Shown here in pieces: positions 18,798 through 28,113 of a DNA stretch of 64,000 bases (the stretch's first letter is position 1; every line of letters begins with the position of its first letter). The DNA is taken from contig NZ_JAGQAG010000004.1 in assembly GCF_021405525.1 (NCBI RefSeq), positions 186,001-250,000 of the forward strand. Direction: 5' to 3'. Origin of the DNA: Ruegeria pomeroyi. GTDB lineage: Bacteria > Pseudomonadota > Alphaproteobacteria > Rhodobacterales > Rhodobacteraceae. Position numbers and translations under genes: made by a program. Below the pieces are notes generated by a model. The model was not told where the DNA came from and ran no database searches. It worked only from the letters and a program-made list of their open reading frames with translations.

Positions 18798-19127
18798 ACC
18801 CGGTCCTGTCCGGCCGACCAGTTCCCTCATCGGCCCCGGCCTGCGGGACCGGGGCACACTCAACCGCTAAAGCTTTTCCACCGCTCTGCAGCACATCGCA
18901 ATCAGAGCAACCAACGCTCTGGCAGCAGTGTAGCCGGCCCCCGCCTGATCCCGGCGCCTGCTTGATCTATATCGACAACGCTTCGCTAAACATATGTATT
19001 TTCTTGCATGCGTTTTTCCAGCTGCCGAGTCGTGATCTGCTCGTTTCCTGCCCGGCACACCTGACACAAGTCGGCGAGCAAGGCGCGCAAGGGTAAGGAG
19101 TCGCGGATCAAAATAGGAGGAGAACCT
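18798..19127. other. Gene-free stretch before the SQR-like pseudogene
   Basis: These 330 bases hold the hairpin at 18833-18855 and no convincing coding region on either strand. The last part must carry the promoter of the gene at 19128, which has a strong AGGAGGAGAA ribosome site directly upstream. GC content falls toward the downstream gene. Confidence 0.6.
18833..18855 (+). terminator. Possible terminator after bhcD
   Basis: A 7-bp GC-rich stem, GCCCCGG/CCGGGGC, with a 9-base loop lies 35 bases after the bhcD stop. No T-run follows, so it is a weak terminator candidate or a processing stem. Confidence 0.4.
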
Positions 19128-20450
19128 ATGAAGCAGTTACACGTAACTGGCCCGTCACGTCGAAAATTCCTGAAGCTGGCTGCTGGAAGCGCCGCAATAG
19201 CGGCCATCTCTGAGCCGGCCCCGGTTCAGGCTCAGATAACCACAAAGGCCCGGATCGTGATCATCGGCGCGGGCGCCGGCGGGACAGCGCTCGCCAACAG
19301 GCTGGTCCGCCGCCTTGTCGGCGCCCAGATCACGCTTGTCGATCCGCGCAAAGAGCATCTATACCAACCTGGTCTCTCACTCGTCGCCACCGGTCTGAAG
19401 CCCGCAGGTTACGTCGTTTCAAGGACAACGGATTGGCTTCCTAGCGAGGTGAGACTGATCCAAGAGGCGGCGGTGGCCATTGATCCCGTTGCAAAAACCG
19501 TAGCGACGGCAGACGGACAGACGCTTCAGTACGACTATCTTGTGGCAGCACCTGGGCTTGCTCTCGATAATGACGCGATCGAAGGGTTCTCGTTGGATAT
19601 GGTCGGTCGGGATGGGATCGGGGCGCTATATGCAGGCCCGGAATATGCTGAAAAGACATGGCAGGCAGCGTCGAAATTCAGCGAAACCGGAGGCGTTGGT
19701 CTTATTACGCGGCCCGAAACCGAGATGAAATGCGCGGGCGCGCCCCTAAAGCACACGTTTCTGATTGATGACATCACGCGCCGGGCCAGCAACCGGAGCA
19801 AAGCAGAGTTCGTCTACGCCGCGCCGCAGGGGGCGCTGTTTGGCGTACCGATCGTCGCCGAAAAGGTACGGATGCTCTTTGCAGACCGAGCGATAGAGAC
19901 CCGGATGCATCACAAGTTGCAGTCCATCGACGCAGGTCGGAAACGCGCAATCTTCGCGGACTAAGACGGCTTCGATGTCGAGATAGACCATGACTACATT
20001 CACATCATTCCTCCGCAGCGCGCGCCCGATGTGATCCGGCAATCCGATCTGTCCTGGACAGATAAATGGACCGATCAGGGATGGGTCGAAGTGGACGCCC
20101 TGACATAGCGGCACCTTCGCCACCCCGAGGTCTGGGCGCTTGGAGATGTGGCAGGCGTCCCGAAGGGCAAGACGGCGGCAAGTGTCAAATGGCAGGTCCC
20201 GGTGGTCGAGGATGGGCTATTGTCTGCCATCGCCGGCACCGAGCCGACCGAAACCTACCACGGCTACACGTCCTGCCCGCTGATCACCAGGGTCGGGCGC
20301 GCATTGCTGATCGAATTCGACTACAACAATGATCTGGTGCCCTCCTTCCCGGGTTTGATCGCTCCTCTCGAAGAGCTTTGGGTCAGCTGGCTGATGAAGG
20401 AAGTCGCTTTGAAAGCAACTTACAACGCGATGCTGCGCGGTCGCGCCTAA
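19128..20450 (+). pseudogene. Sulfide:quinone oxidoreductase-like flavoprotein, two in-frame stops
   Basis: The frame encodes a Tat-exported FAD protein: SRRKFLKLA near residue 11, a Rossmann IIGAGAGGTALANRL from about residue 45, and GLSLVATG typical of SQR/flavocytochrome c sulfide dehydrogenases. It is interrupted by TAA at 19962-19964 and TAG at 20106-20108. Similarity continues in the same frame after both stops (VWALGDVAGVPKGKTAASV, then a C-terminal amphipathic region SWLMKEVALKATYN), with no frameshift. Without the stops the product would be about 440 residues, the family length. Both stops can arise by a single base change (for example CAG to TAG). The gene is most simply a recent pseudogene. 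Base composition is lower in GC than the neighbours, hinting at acquisition. Confidence 0.85.
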
Positions 20451-20465
20451 AGAGGAGCCACGGCG

Positions 20466-20822
20466 ATGAAAGACCTGACATTCGAGACACTTCTAGCCGT
20501 TTTCCAAGAGATCTTTGGGCGCTGGCTCTTCTGGTCGATGGTCGGTGCGGCAATCATCGTAACGGTTGCCTATCTCTACGTCCTTGTCCGTGATCGTAAG
20601 GTTAGCTGGACCAAGTTTCTGCTTGCTCAACTCTCGATGCCCTTCGGCGCAGTTGCCGCGGTCTGGTTTGTGCTGTTCATGACCCACTCGCACCTGGCCG
20701 ATATGGGCGGCCCAATAGATATCATTCTTCTGCTCGGGATAGCAGGCGTAGGAGCGATTGGGGCGGCGGTGCTGATTTACACCCTTCAATCCTTGATCAA
20801 GGGCGCGCACGAAATCGACTGA
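20466..20822 (+). CDS. Small three-helix membrane protein beside the SQR-like gene
   Basis: A 118-residue protein with three hydrophobic segments: around [40 protein letters not shown] and [20 protein letters not shown]. It starts 15 bases after the pseudogene, behind an AGAGGAG site, so it was probably co-transcribed with it. It resembles small uncharacterised membrane proteins (DUF5368-like) found beside SQR-type genes in proteobacteria; I am not certain of the family number. A role as a membrane partner of the flavoprotein would be an inference from position. Its own frame is intact although the neighbour is broken. Confidence 0.65.
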   Translation: MKDLTFETLLAVFQEIFGRWLFWSMVGAAIIVTVAYLYVLVRDRKVSWTKFLLAQLSMPFGAVAAVWFVLFMTHSHLADMGGPIDIILLLGIAGVGAIGAAVLIYTLQSLIKGAHEID

Positions 20823-20932
20823 CCCCAGCGGCCATCCTGATGCAATGCGCTGGCCCCTTCTGAACAGCATCGTTCTGCAAGGTGACAGGAGGATCGGTAC
20901 CACGCCCGTGCATACCTTTCGTACGGGACATG

Positions 20933-20972
20933 AAAAAAGGCGCGGGGATTGCCCCCGCGCCGAATTTTTTTT
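20933..20972. terminator. Bidirectional intrinsic terminator
   Basis: A 9-bp stem GGCGCGGGG/CCCCGCGCC (20939-20947 and 20953-20961) has AAAAAA on its left and a run of eight T on its right. It can end transcription from both sides: the operon ending at 20822 and, on the minus strand, the isocitrate dehydrogenase gene whose stop is at 20984. Confidence 0.9.
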
Positions 20973-20983
20973 GCCAGTCAGGC

Positions 20984-23197
20984 TCAGCCGATGATCGCGT
21001 TCAGCGTCGCAGACGGCCGCATGATCGCCGCCTTCTTCTCGGCCGAAGGCTTGTAATAGCCGCCGATATCGGCGGATTTGCCCTGGGCTGCGGCCAGTTC
21101 GGTCAGGATCGCCTGTTCGCCATCGGCCAGCGCCTTGGCCAGCGGGGCGAATTCGGCGGCCAGTTCGGCATCGTCGGATTGCGCCGCCAGCGCCTCGGCC
21201 CAGTAACGGGCGAACCAGTAGTGGCTGTCGCGGTTGTCGGGCTGACCCACCTTGCGGCTGGGGCTGCGGTTGAAATCCAGAATGCCCTGGGTCGCCGCCT
21301 CGGCAGCGCGGCCCAGCACCCCGGCCTTGGCATTGCCCCGGCTGTCGGCGAGGAAGTTCAGGCTTTCCCCCAATGCGCAGAATTCCCCCATCGAGTCCCA
21401 GCGCAGGTGGTTTTCCTCGACCAGCTGCTGCACGTGCTTGGGGGCCGAACCCCCGGCGCCGGTCTCGAACAACCCGCCGCCCTGCATCAGCTTGACGATC
21501 GACAGCATCTTGGCCGAGGTGCCCAGTTCCAGGATCGGGAACAGGTCGGTCAGGTAATCGCGCAACACGTTGCCGGTGATGGCGATGCTGTCCTTGCCCG
21601 CGGTGATGGTCTTCAGCGATTGCGCCGTCGCCTCGCGCGGGGCCAGGATCTGGAATTTGTCGGCCACGCCCGCCGCTTCGAGCGCCGGTTTGACATAGGC
21701 GATCAGCTGCGCGTCATGGGCGCGATTTGCGTCCAGCCAGAAGATTGCCTCGGACCCGGTCAGGCGTTGACGGTCCATTGCCAGCTGGATCCAGTTCTCG
21801 ATGGGCGCCTTCTTGACGGTGCAGGCACGCCAGATATCGCCCGCCTCGACCGCATGCGAATGCAGCACGTCGCCATTGGCCAGCACGATACGGATGGTTC
21901 CGTCTGCGGGTGCCTCGAACGTGGTCGGGTGCGACCCGTATTCCTCGGCCTTCTGGGCCATCAGGCCAACATTGGCCACAGAACCGGCGGTGGTCACGTC
22001 AAGCGCGCCGTTGGCCTTGAAGAAGTTGATGGTCTCGTCATAGACGGTCGCATAGCAGCGGTCGGGGATCACGCAATTGGTGTCGCCCTTGGCGCCGGTC
22101 TCGTCCCAGCCCTTGCCGCCCGCGCGGATCACGGCGGGCATCGAGGCGTCGATGATCACGTCAGACGGCACGTGCAGGTTGGTGATGCCCTTGTCGCTGT
22201 CGACCATGTACATGGCCGGACGATCCGCCTTGACCGCCTCGATGGCCGCCAGGATCTCGGCGTCGCCCTTCACCCGTTCCAGCAGGTCGCCCAGGCCGGA
22301 ATTCGGGTTCACACCAAGCGCCGCCATGCGGTCGCCGAATTTCTCGAACACCGGCGCCAGCCAGGCCTTGACCGCGTGACCAAAGATGATCGGGTCCGAA
22401 ACCTTCATCATCGTGGCCTTCATATGCAGCGAGAACATGGTGCCGTCGGCCTTGGTGTCCTCGATGGCATCGGCCAGGAAGGCACCCAGCGCCTTGACCG
22501 ACATGAACGTCGCATCGGCAACGGTGCCTTCGTCCAGTTGCCAGTTCTTCTTCAGCTCCGTCACGCTGCCATCGGCGCCGATGAACTCGATCCGGGCCTT
22601 GCCCGCCTGCGCGGCGGTGATGGTGGCCGATTTCTCGTTGGCATAGAAATCGTTCCCCGGCATCGAGCTGACCTTGGTTTTCGAGGTCGAGACCCATTCG
22701 CCCATCGAATGCGGGTTCTTCTGCGCATAGCTCTTGACCGCCTTGGCCGAACGACGGTCCGAGTTGCCTTCGCGCAGAACCGGGTTCACCGCCGAGCCCT
22801 TGATCGCGTCATAGCGCGCACGCACTTCCTTTTCCGCATCGGTGGCGGGCGCCTCGGGATAGGACGGGATGTCGTAACCCTGGTTCTGCAATTCCTCGAT
22901 CGCGGCCACCAGCTGCGGCACCGAGGCCGAGATATTGGGCAGCTTGATCACATTGGCGGTGGGCGTCTTCACCAGCTCACCCAGGGCGGCCAGATCGTCG
23001 GACTGGCGCTGATCGGCGGTCAGGTTTTCCGGGAAGGTCGCGATGATGCGGCCCGCCAGCGAGATATCGGGGGTTCCAACGGTGATATCCGCCGCCGAAA
23101 CGAACTTGCGGATGATCGGCAGGAACGAGGCGCTGGCCAGCTCCGGCGCTTCGTCTACAATGGTATACAATATGTCGGAGTTCATTTTATCAGCCAT
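20984..23197 (-). CDS. icd: Monomeric NADP-dependent isocitrate dehydrogenase
   Basis: This 737-residue enzyme is the large monomeric isocitrate dehydrogenase (IDH-II type) that oxidises isocitrate to 2-oxoglutarate in the TCA cycle. Characteristic stretches are [11 protein letters not shown] and [25 protein letters not shown] (substrate-binding serine and arginines), [32 protein letters not shown] and RESHYW-like [17 protein letters not shown] near the end. Length is right for the monomeric class and unlike the 420-residue dimeric form. The ATG at 23197 is used; the ATG at 23185 (MNSD) is an equally good start. It stands alone, between a strong terminator and a long gene-free upstream region. 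Confidence 0.97.
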   Translation of the reverse strand: MADKMNSDILYTIVDEAPELASASFLPIIRKFVSAADITVGTPDISLAGRIIATFPENLTADQRQSDDLAALGELVKTPTANVIKLPNISASVPQLVAAIEELQNQGYDIPSYPEAPATDAEKEVRARYDAIKGSAVNPVLREGNSDRRSAKAVKSYAQKNPHSMGEWVSTSKTKVSSMPGNDFYANEKSATITAAQAGKARIEFIGADGSVTELKKNWQLDEGTVADATFMSVKALGAFLADAIEDTKADGTMFSLHMKATMMKVSDPIIFGHAVKAWLAPVFEKFGDRMAALGVNPNSGLGDLLERVKGDAEILAAIEAVKADRPAMYMVDSDKGITNLHVPSDVIIDASMPAVIRAGGKGWDETGAKGDTNCVIPDRCYATVYDETINFFKANGALDVTTAGSVANVGLMAQKAEEYGSHPTTFEAPADGTIRIVLANGDVLHSHAVEAGDIWRACTVKKAPIENWIQLAMDRQRLTGSEAIFWLDANRAHDAQLIAYVKPALEAAGVADKFQILAPREATAQSLKTITAGKDSIAITGNVLRDYLTDLFPILELGTSAKMLSIVKLMQGGGLFETGAGGSAPKHVQQLVEENHLRWDSMGEFCALGESLNFLADSRGNAKAGVLGRAAEAATQGILDFNRSPSRKVGQPDNRDSHYWFARYWAEALAAQSDDAELAAEFAPLAKALADGEQAILTELAAAQGKSADIGGYYKPSAEKKAAIMRPSATLNAIIG

Positions 23198-23876
23198 ATT
23201 CTCTTACCTTTTCTAGCCTTTCCTGGGGCGTGCGATCCGAGAGTGTGTTGCCACATCCATTGCGGCGCGGGGGAATCGGGCCATAGGCCCGACACCGGTT
23301 ACTCTGATTTGACAGGCTCCCCATACATGGGCGCGCGCCGCGTTTCAATCGACGCAGACTGCGCATTTTGCCCCAGTCTGCGCAAATCCGCGTGCGAGGG
23401 GGAGAAGGGCGCCAGATTGGTGCGGTTTGATGTGTGCAAAAACTTGAAGTTTTGAGTATATATAGCGCAATGGTTTCACCGTCCTGCATCAAGTCTCGGC
23501 AGGCACTTTTGAGCGGCATATCCTGCACATCAGGCCGGATGTCCGCTATGCGGGACCTTCCTGCCATACTCTCATGCGGCTATTGCTGACGCAGAAAATG
23601 CTTGCGGGCGCGGCATGGTTCTCGCTGTAAAGTAGCATGTGTCGCCAGAGCGGTCATTGAACGCCCAACAGAGGGGCGAAATTCAAATCATCCTTTCTCT
23701 GCAATCAGGATCATTTAACAAGGTGCGGGACCCTTCCGCCATTGGCGTCTAGCTGTCAGAGGTCCGCTTTAGAAGGGCTCACTGAAATAATTTGGTTTTT
23801 GCTCATCAATCAAGTGACCCTTGCCTGCGGGCCATGTTGTTGAAACAATAAGTGGCTTTCAATCGGAATCCAGACC
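23198..23876. other. Long gene-free region upstream of icd
   Basis: About 680 bases separate the divergent icd and LuxR-type genes. No reading frame with family features is visible; frames of up to about 125 codons have composition unlike the neighbours. Two similar motifs occur, CGGGACCTTCCTGCCA near 23551 and CGGGACCCTTCCGCCA near 23727, which may be decayed copies of a repeat. Promoters for both genes must lie here. Confidence 0.5.
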
Positions 23877-24635
23877 GTGAATCTGACGGATGAAGAAGCT
23901 GACCTGATCTTTTCGATCATGCGAGACCTGAGTGGCGAGTTCGACCATTATGAGGTCCGTCGGCGTGTGGGTCAGAAGATGCTCGACCTGCTGAAAGCCG
24001 ACTATTTCGCATCCTACATCTGGGACGACGATGCGCGGAAGTTTGTGTCCTGCGTCCAGATCAACATGACGGACGACAACCTGCGCAGGTACGAAAGCTA
24101 CTTCCAGTTTCATGACCCGATCACGCCAACACTGCAAAAACGAAAGAAGGCAACACCTGTCAGCGAGGTGATGCGGCATGACCGTCTGGTCAAGACCGAA
24201 TTCTTCAACGATTTTCTGAAACAGGACGGTCTTTGTTACGGCATGAACTACTTTGCCTATGACAGGGGCGACAATATTGGGGACCTCCGGATATGGCGTG
24301 GGGCGAACCGTGAGGACTTTACACCCAGGGAGGCCCAGATCGTAGATGCTGTTGGGCCGAGCCTAGTCAATGCCCTGATCCGGGCGAAGAGCGCGGTCGA
24401 GCAGTTACCGTCCCTGAGATTTGCCCAGATCGCCGATGATTTGGGGTTCACGGTTCGGGAGGCCGAAGTGGCCGACCTCCTGGTCACGGGGCTCACCGAT
24501 GACGAAATCTGCGGCAAACTCGGGTTTTCCAAACCCACGCTTCGCTCCCATATTGCATCCATCTTCCGAAAATCGGCGCTGAACCGGCGCACTCAATTGG
24601 CTCAGTTCTTGGCCGAGAAAAATCATCATTTGTGA
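23877..24635 (+). CDS. LuxR-type transcription regulator
   Basis: A 252-residue regulator with a C-terminal LuxR helix-turn-helix (about residues 185-245): FTVREAEVADLLVTGLTDDEI then GFSKPTLRSHIASIFRK. The N-terminal 170 residues look like a GAF/autoinducer-type sensor fold (LLKADYFASYIWDDDARKF, FQFHDPITP), but without an obvious acyl-homoserine-lactone signature. I use the GTG at 23877 because the next in-frame ATG would cut into the sensor domain. The amidase/importer operon starts 59 bases downstream on the same strand, so this is probably its regulator, perhaps sensing the imported amide. Confidence 0.82.
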   Translation: MNLTDEEADLIFSIMRDLSGEFDHYEVRRRVGQKMLDLLKADYFASYIWDDDARKFVSCVQINMTDDNLRRYESYFQFHDPITPTLQKRKKATPVSEVMRHDRLVKTEFFNDFLKQDGLCYGMNYFAYDRGDNIGDLRIWRGANREDFTPREAQIVDAVGPSLVNALIRAKSAVEQLPSLRFAQIADDLGFTVREAEVADLLVTGLTDDEICGKLGFSKPTLRSHIASIFRKSALNRRTQLAQFLAEKNHHL

Positions 24636-24694
24636 TGATAGGCAACTGATCCTGCCAGTTTCTATTCTGTTCTCCAATCATCAGGGAGGCAAGG

Positions 24695-26077
24695 ATGTCG
24701 CTGGATTTGGAGTGTTTGGATGCGGTCGCCACGGTCGCTGCGATCAGGGATGGATCGGTTTCTGCGGCAGAATATGCCGAGGCTTTGGCTGATCGGGCCG
24801 CGAAACACTCGGACCTGAATGCGGTTCAGAGTTTCGATGAGGAACACGTCGTCCGGACTGCAACCAAAGCCTTTGAGACCCACCCAGGGGCGGCACTGGC
24901 CGGTCTGCCGGTCGTGGCCAAGGACAACATCAACACAACGAACTACCCAACCTCCGGTGGCACGAAGGCTCTTCTGGACCATACCCCAGCCACAGATGCC
25001 GGTGTTGTCCAGCGGATCAACCAGGCGGGCGGCTTCATCGGGGCCAAGGCCGCGATGCATGAACTGGCCTTCGGCATCACGTCAAACAACGCGGTTACCG
25101 GGGCCGTGCGCAATCCGAACAATCCGGCCATGATCCCCGGTGGGTCATCGGGTGGCACCGCAGCCGCCATTGCCGCCGGAATTTTCCCCGCAGGTCTGGG
25201 CACGGATACCGGCGGGTCCTGCCGTATTCCTGCGGCTCTCTGTGGCGTAATTGGCTTCCGTCCGACGACCGGGCGCTATGACGGCGGCGGTGTTGTTCCG
25301 ATCTCGCACACCCGCGATACAGTCGGCCCTCTGGCTCGAAGCGTTCGCGATATCGCTCTCTTTGACAGCGTTCTATCGGGCGACAACGCCGATATTGCCA
25401 GTGTCGAGTTGACCAATGTCACGCTTGGCGTTCCCCGGCAGATGTTCTTTGACAACCTCGACCCGGCGGTCGCCGAAGCGGTCGAGGCACAGCTTTCCTT
25501 GCTATCTTCTGCAGGAGCCAAGTTGGTCGATGTCAACTTTGAGCCGATCTGGCCGCATAACGAAGCCTTCAGTTTCCCGGTCGTGTTCTACGAAGTCATG
25601 CGCGACCTTCCGGCCTATCTGGCCAAACACGCCCCGGACGTTTCCTTCGAAACACTGGTTGCTGGCATTGGATCACCGGATGTGGCCGGGGCCATCGGCA
25701 GCCAGCTTGGGGATGAGGCGATGCCGGAAGCCGCCTACCGTGCAGCGCTGGATGTGCATCGCCCGGCGATGCGTCAAATTTACGGTCAGGTTTTTGAGGC
25801 GAACGGGCTGGACGCGATCGTCTTCCCGACGACGCCCCTGCCTGCCAGGCCCATCGGGCAGGACGAAACTGTCACACTGAACGGTGACCAGGTCCCGACC
25901 TTCCCGACTTACATCCGCAATACCGACCTGGGATCAAATGTCGGCACTCCCGGCATTTCACTTCCATGCCCTGTGTCTTCGGGTCTTCCGGTCGGCATCG
26001 AGTTTGATGCCCTACCCGGAAAGGACCGGTCGCTACTGGCCCTGGCACGGGCGGTAGAAAAAGCAATGGCGCAATAG
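24695..26077 (+). CDS. Amidase signature hydrolase
   Basis: A 460-residue amidase signature enzyme that should hydrolyse a carboxamide to acid and ammonia in the cytoplasm. The Ser-cisSer-Lys triad is visible: lysine in VVAKDNI near residue 76, serines in IPGGSSGGTAAAIAAG and GTDTGGSCRIPAALCG. The sequence and length resemble mandelamide/indoleacetamide hydrolases rather than GatA or allophanate hydrolase. The ribosome site is GGGAGGC. The following genes encode an amide- or urea-type ABC importer, so the enzyme probably acts on the imported compound. The natural amide cannot be named from sequence. Confidence 0.9.
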   Translation: MSLDLECLDAVATVAAIRDGSVSAAEYAEALADRAAKHSDLNAVQSFDEEHVVRTATKAFETHPGAALAGLPVVAKDNINTTNYPTSGGTKALLDHTPATDAGVVQRINQAGGFIGAKAAMHELAFGITSNNAVTGAVRNPNNPAMIPGGSSGGTAAAIAAGIFPAGLGTDTGGSCRIPAALCGVIGFRPTTGRYDGGGVVPISHTRDTVGPLARSVRDIALFDSVLSGDNADIASVELTNVTLGVPRQMFFDNLDPAVAEAVEAQLSLLSSAGAKLVDVNFEPIWPHNEAFSFPVVFYEVMRDLPAYLAKHAPDVSFETLVAGIGSPDVAGAIGSQLGDEAMPEAAYRAALDVHRPAMRQIYGQVFEANGLDAIVFPTTPLPARPIGQDETVTLNGDQVPTFPTYIRNTDLGSNVGTPGISLPCPVSSGLPVGIEFDALPGKDRSLLALARAVEKAMAQ

Positions 26078-26105
26078 ACGCCATTTTCAACAAAGGGAGG
26101 AACTC

Positions 26106-27254
26106 ATGTTGAAATCAACGACGAAACTCTTGGCCAGTGCCGCAATGGCCCTGACACTCGGAACCGTATCCGCCACCGCCGACATCAAGGTCGGGGTGCT
26201 GGTGCCCGATTCCGGACCGGCGGGCCTCTTCGGGCCGTCCACAAGGAATTCGGCCAAACTGGCGGCAGAGAAGATCAACGCAAGCGGCGGTATCAATGGC
26301 GAACAGATCGAACTGGTCTTCGCCGATGTCGGTGTGCCCCCGGCAGAAGCCACTCAGGCCGCGTTGCGGCTGTGGAAAGGGGAAGGTGCCCAAGCCTTTG
26401 TAGGCATGCATGACTCGGCGGTACGTGAAGCCCTGATCGGGCGATTTGGCGGGCAGGTCCCGTATGTTTACACACCGGTCTATGAGGGCAATTCCTGTGC
26501 GGACGGGCTATACATCACTGGTGAGACCCCGAGCCAGCAGCTTGCCCCTGTCATACCCCACCTCGCCGAAAAAGAGGGCGTGTCAAAATGGTATCTGATC
26601 GGCCATGACTATAACTGGCCCCGTGACACCAACGCCTTGGCCAAAGGCTATATCGCCGATGCAGGTGGTGAGGTCGTGGGTGAGGAATACGTCCCCTTCA
26701 CGGTTGCTGAGTTCGACTCTTCGCTTCAGCGCATCAAGGAAAGCGGTGCCGACGCGGTGCTGATCACCCTTGTGGGTGGCGGTTCCGTAGGCTTCAACGT
26801 AAGCTTCGCAGGCTTCGGACTGGATGAACGGGCCATTCGCCTGGGCACCCTGATCGAAGAAAACACCCTCGCCGGTATCGGTGCGGACAATGCGGATCGG
26901 CTATTCTCATCTTCCGGCTATTTCGCTTCTATCGAGACCGAAGGGGCAGCGTCTTTCGCAGCCGACTACTCGGCTGCATACGGGGCAGATGCACCGGCTC
27001 TGAATGGTCTGGGACAGTCGGCCTATGAGGGTCTGATGCTGCTGGCCGCTCTGGCCAACAAGGCAGGCAGCCTTGACGTTGCTGCCATGGATGCCGCCGC
27101 AGAAGGCACCACATGGACCACCCCGAGAGGTGATAACACCCTGACGGGGCATCATATGGCGCAGACGATCTATCTCGCCGATGGCAGCGGCGGGGCGTTC
27201 AACATCGTCGCGTCGTTCGACAACGTGGCGTCGTCCGAAGCCTGCTCGAACTGA
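26106..27254 (+). CDS. ABC importer substrate-binding protein, amide/urea type
   Basis: A 382-residue periplasmic binding protein. The signal peptide (LLASAAMALTLGTVSATA) ends near residue 26, and the mature protein begins DIKVGVLVPDSGPAGLFG, typical of the branched-chain amino acid/urea/amide-binding family (Peripla_BP_5/6; UrtA, AmiC). HDSAVREALIGRF and YVYTPVYEGNSCADGLYITGE match the UrtA/AmiC branch better than LivJ. It follows the amidase by 28 bases with an AAAGGGAGGAA ribosome site. I infer binding of a short amide or urea derivative. Confidence 0.88.
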   Translation: MLKSTTKLLASAAMALTLGTVSATADIKVGVLVPDSGPAGLFGPSTRNSAKLAAEKINASGGINGEQIELVFADVGVPPAEATQAALRLWKGEGAQAFVGMHDSAVREALIGRFGGQVPYVYTPVYEGNSCADGLYITGETPSQQLAPVIPHLAEKEGVSKWYLIGHDYNWPRDTNALAKGYIADAGGEVVGEEYVPFTVAEFDSSLQRIKESGADAVLITLVGGGSVGFNVSFAGFGLDERAIRLGTLIEENTLAGIGADNADRLFSSSGYFASIETEGAASFAADYSAAYGADAPALNGLGQSAYEGLMLLAALANKAGSLDVAAMDAAAEGTTWTTPRGDNTLTGHHMAQTIYLADGSGGAFNIVASFDNVASSEACSN

Positions 27255-27264
27255 CCTCCCACCC

Positions 27265-28113
27265 ATGACGTCTGTTCTCATCCTCAATTTGGCCTGGCAG
27301 ATCAGCACCTTGGCTCTGGTCGCCCTGGGCTTGGCCATTGTCTTTGGCAAGCTCAGGATCATGAACATGGCGCATGGGGAATTCGTGATGATCGGGGCCT
27401 ATGCTCCGGTCATCACATCGTCGCTGGGTCTGCCTGGCTGGCTACAACTCCCCGTCTGCCTGCTGACCGTGGCATTCGTCGCCTTCATCTTGGAGCGGGT
27501 AGTCATCCGCCACCTCTATGGCCGGATGTTTGACAGCCTTCTGGCGACCTGGGGCATTGCCATTCTGCTGCGTGAGGCCGTGGAACTGATCTTCGGACGC
27601 GGCTATCAGTCCGTCAGCCCACCCATCAGCGGCACTCTCAGCGTTCTTGGTTCCGACTATCCCGCCTATCGCATCGCCGTCATCATCGGCATCATCATCG
27701 GATTTGCTGCCCTCTACTGGTGGAATGCCCGATCCAAGGTCGCCACCCGGATCAAGGCGATGGTCGGCAATCCGGACTTGGCCGAGGCCATCGGTATCAA
27801 CACGGCCCGTCTGTCCGCCGGAGCCTTCATCTTCGGCTGCTGCACTGCGGGTCTGGCCGGACTGATCCTTGCCCCGACCATCCGCATCGAACCGATGATG
27901 GGCCTCGACTACCTGATCCGGTCGTTCTTTGCCCTTGTTGTTGGTGGCCTCGGCAGCCTCGAAGGGCTTGGTATCGGTGCCGGAATCATCGCGGGCACTC
28001 AGTCCTTCCTCGGGGCTGTCGTCAGCCAGACCTATGGCTATCTGGCCGTGCTGACCCTCTCAATCCTCTTTCTCTGGTTGAAACCTGATGGCATCCGTTC
28101 TTCTTCCCGTTAG
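27265..28113 (+). CDS. ABC importer permease, LivH/UrtB type
   Basis: A 282-residue inner-membrane permease of the LivH type with about eight hydrophobic helices. It has the LRIMNMAHGEFVMIGAY motif near residue 31 and the cytoplasmic coupling segment GNPDLAEAIGINTARLSAGAFIFG near residue 170. The start at 27265 follows the binding-protein gene by 10 bases; a longer in-frame reading would overlap that gene by 74 bases. Its last 26 bases overlap the next gene. It should pair with the permease half of the fusion protein downstream. Confidence 0.9.
   Translation: MTSVLILNLAWQISTLALVALGLAIVFGKLRIMNMAHGEFVMIGAYAPVITSSLGLPGWLQLPVCLLTVAFVAFILERVVIRHLYGRMFDSLLATWGIAILLREAVELIFGRGYQSVSPPISGTLSVLGSDYPAYRIAVIIGIIIGFAALYWWNARSKVATRIKAMVGNPDLAEAIGINTARLSAGAFIFGCCTAGLAGLILAPTIRIEPMMGLDYLIRSFFALVVGGLGSLEGLGIGAGIIAGTQSFLGAVVSQTYGYLAVLTLSILFLWLKPDGIRSSSR

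Noticed and set aside
19962-20108. Stop-codon recoding (selenocysteine or pyrrolysine) in the SQR-like gene
   Set aside because: The stops are TAA and TAG, neither of which encodes selenocysteine, and there is no sign of pyrrolysine machinery. A pseudogene is the simplest reading.
20882-23455. An 857-codon plus-strand frame opposite isocitrate dehydrogenase
   Set aside because: The minus-strand icd gene is certain. The opposite frame is a compositional shadow rich in His, Arg, Gly and Asp.
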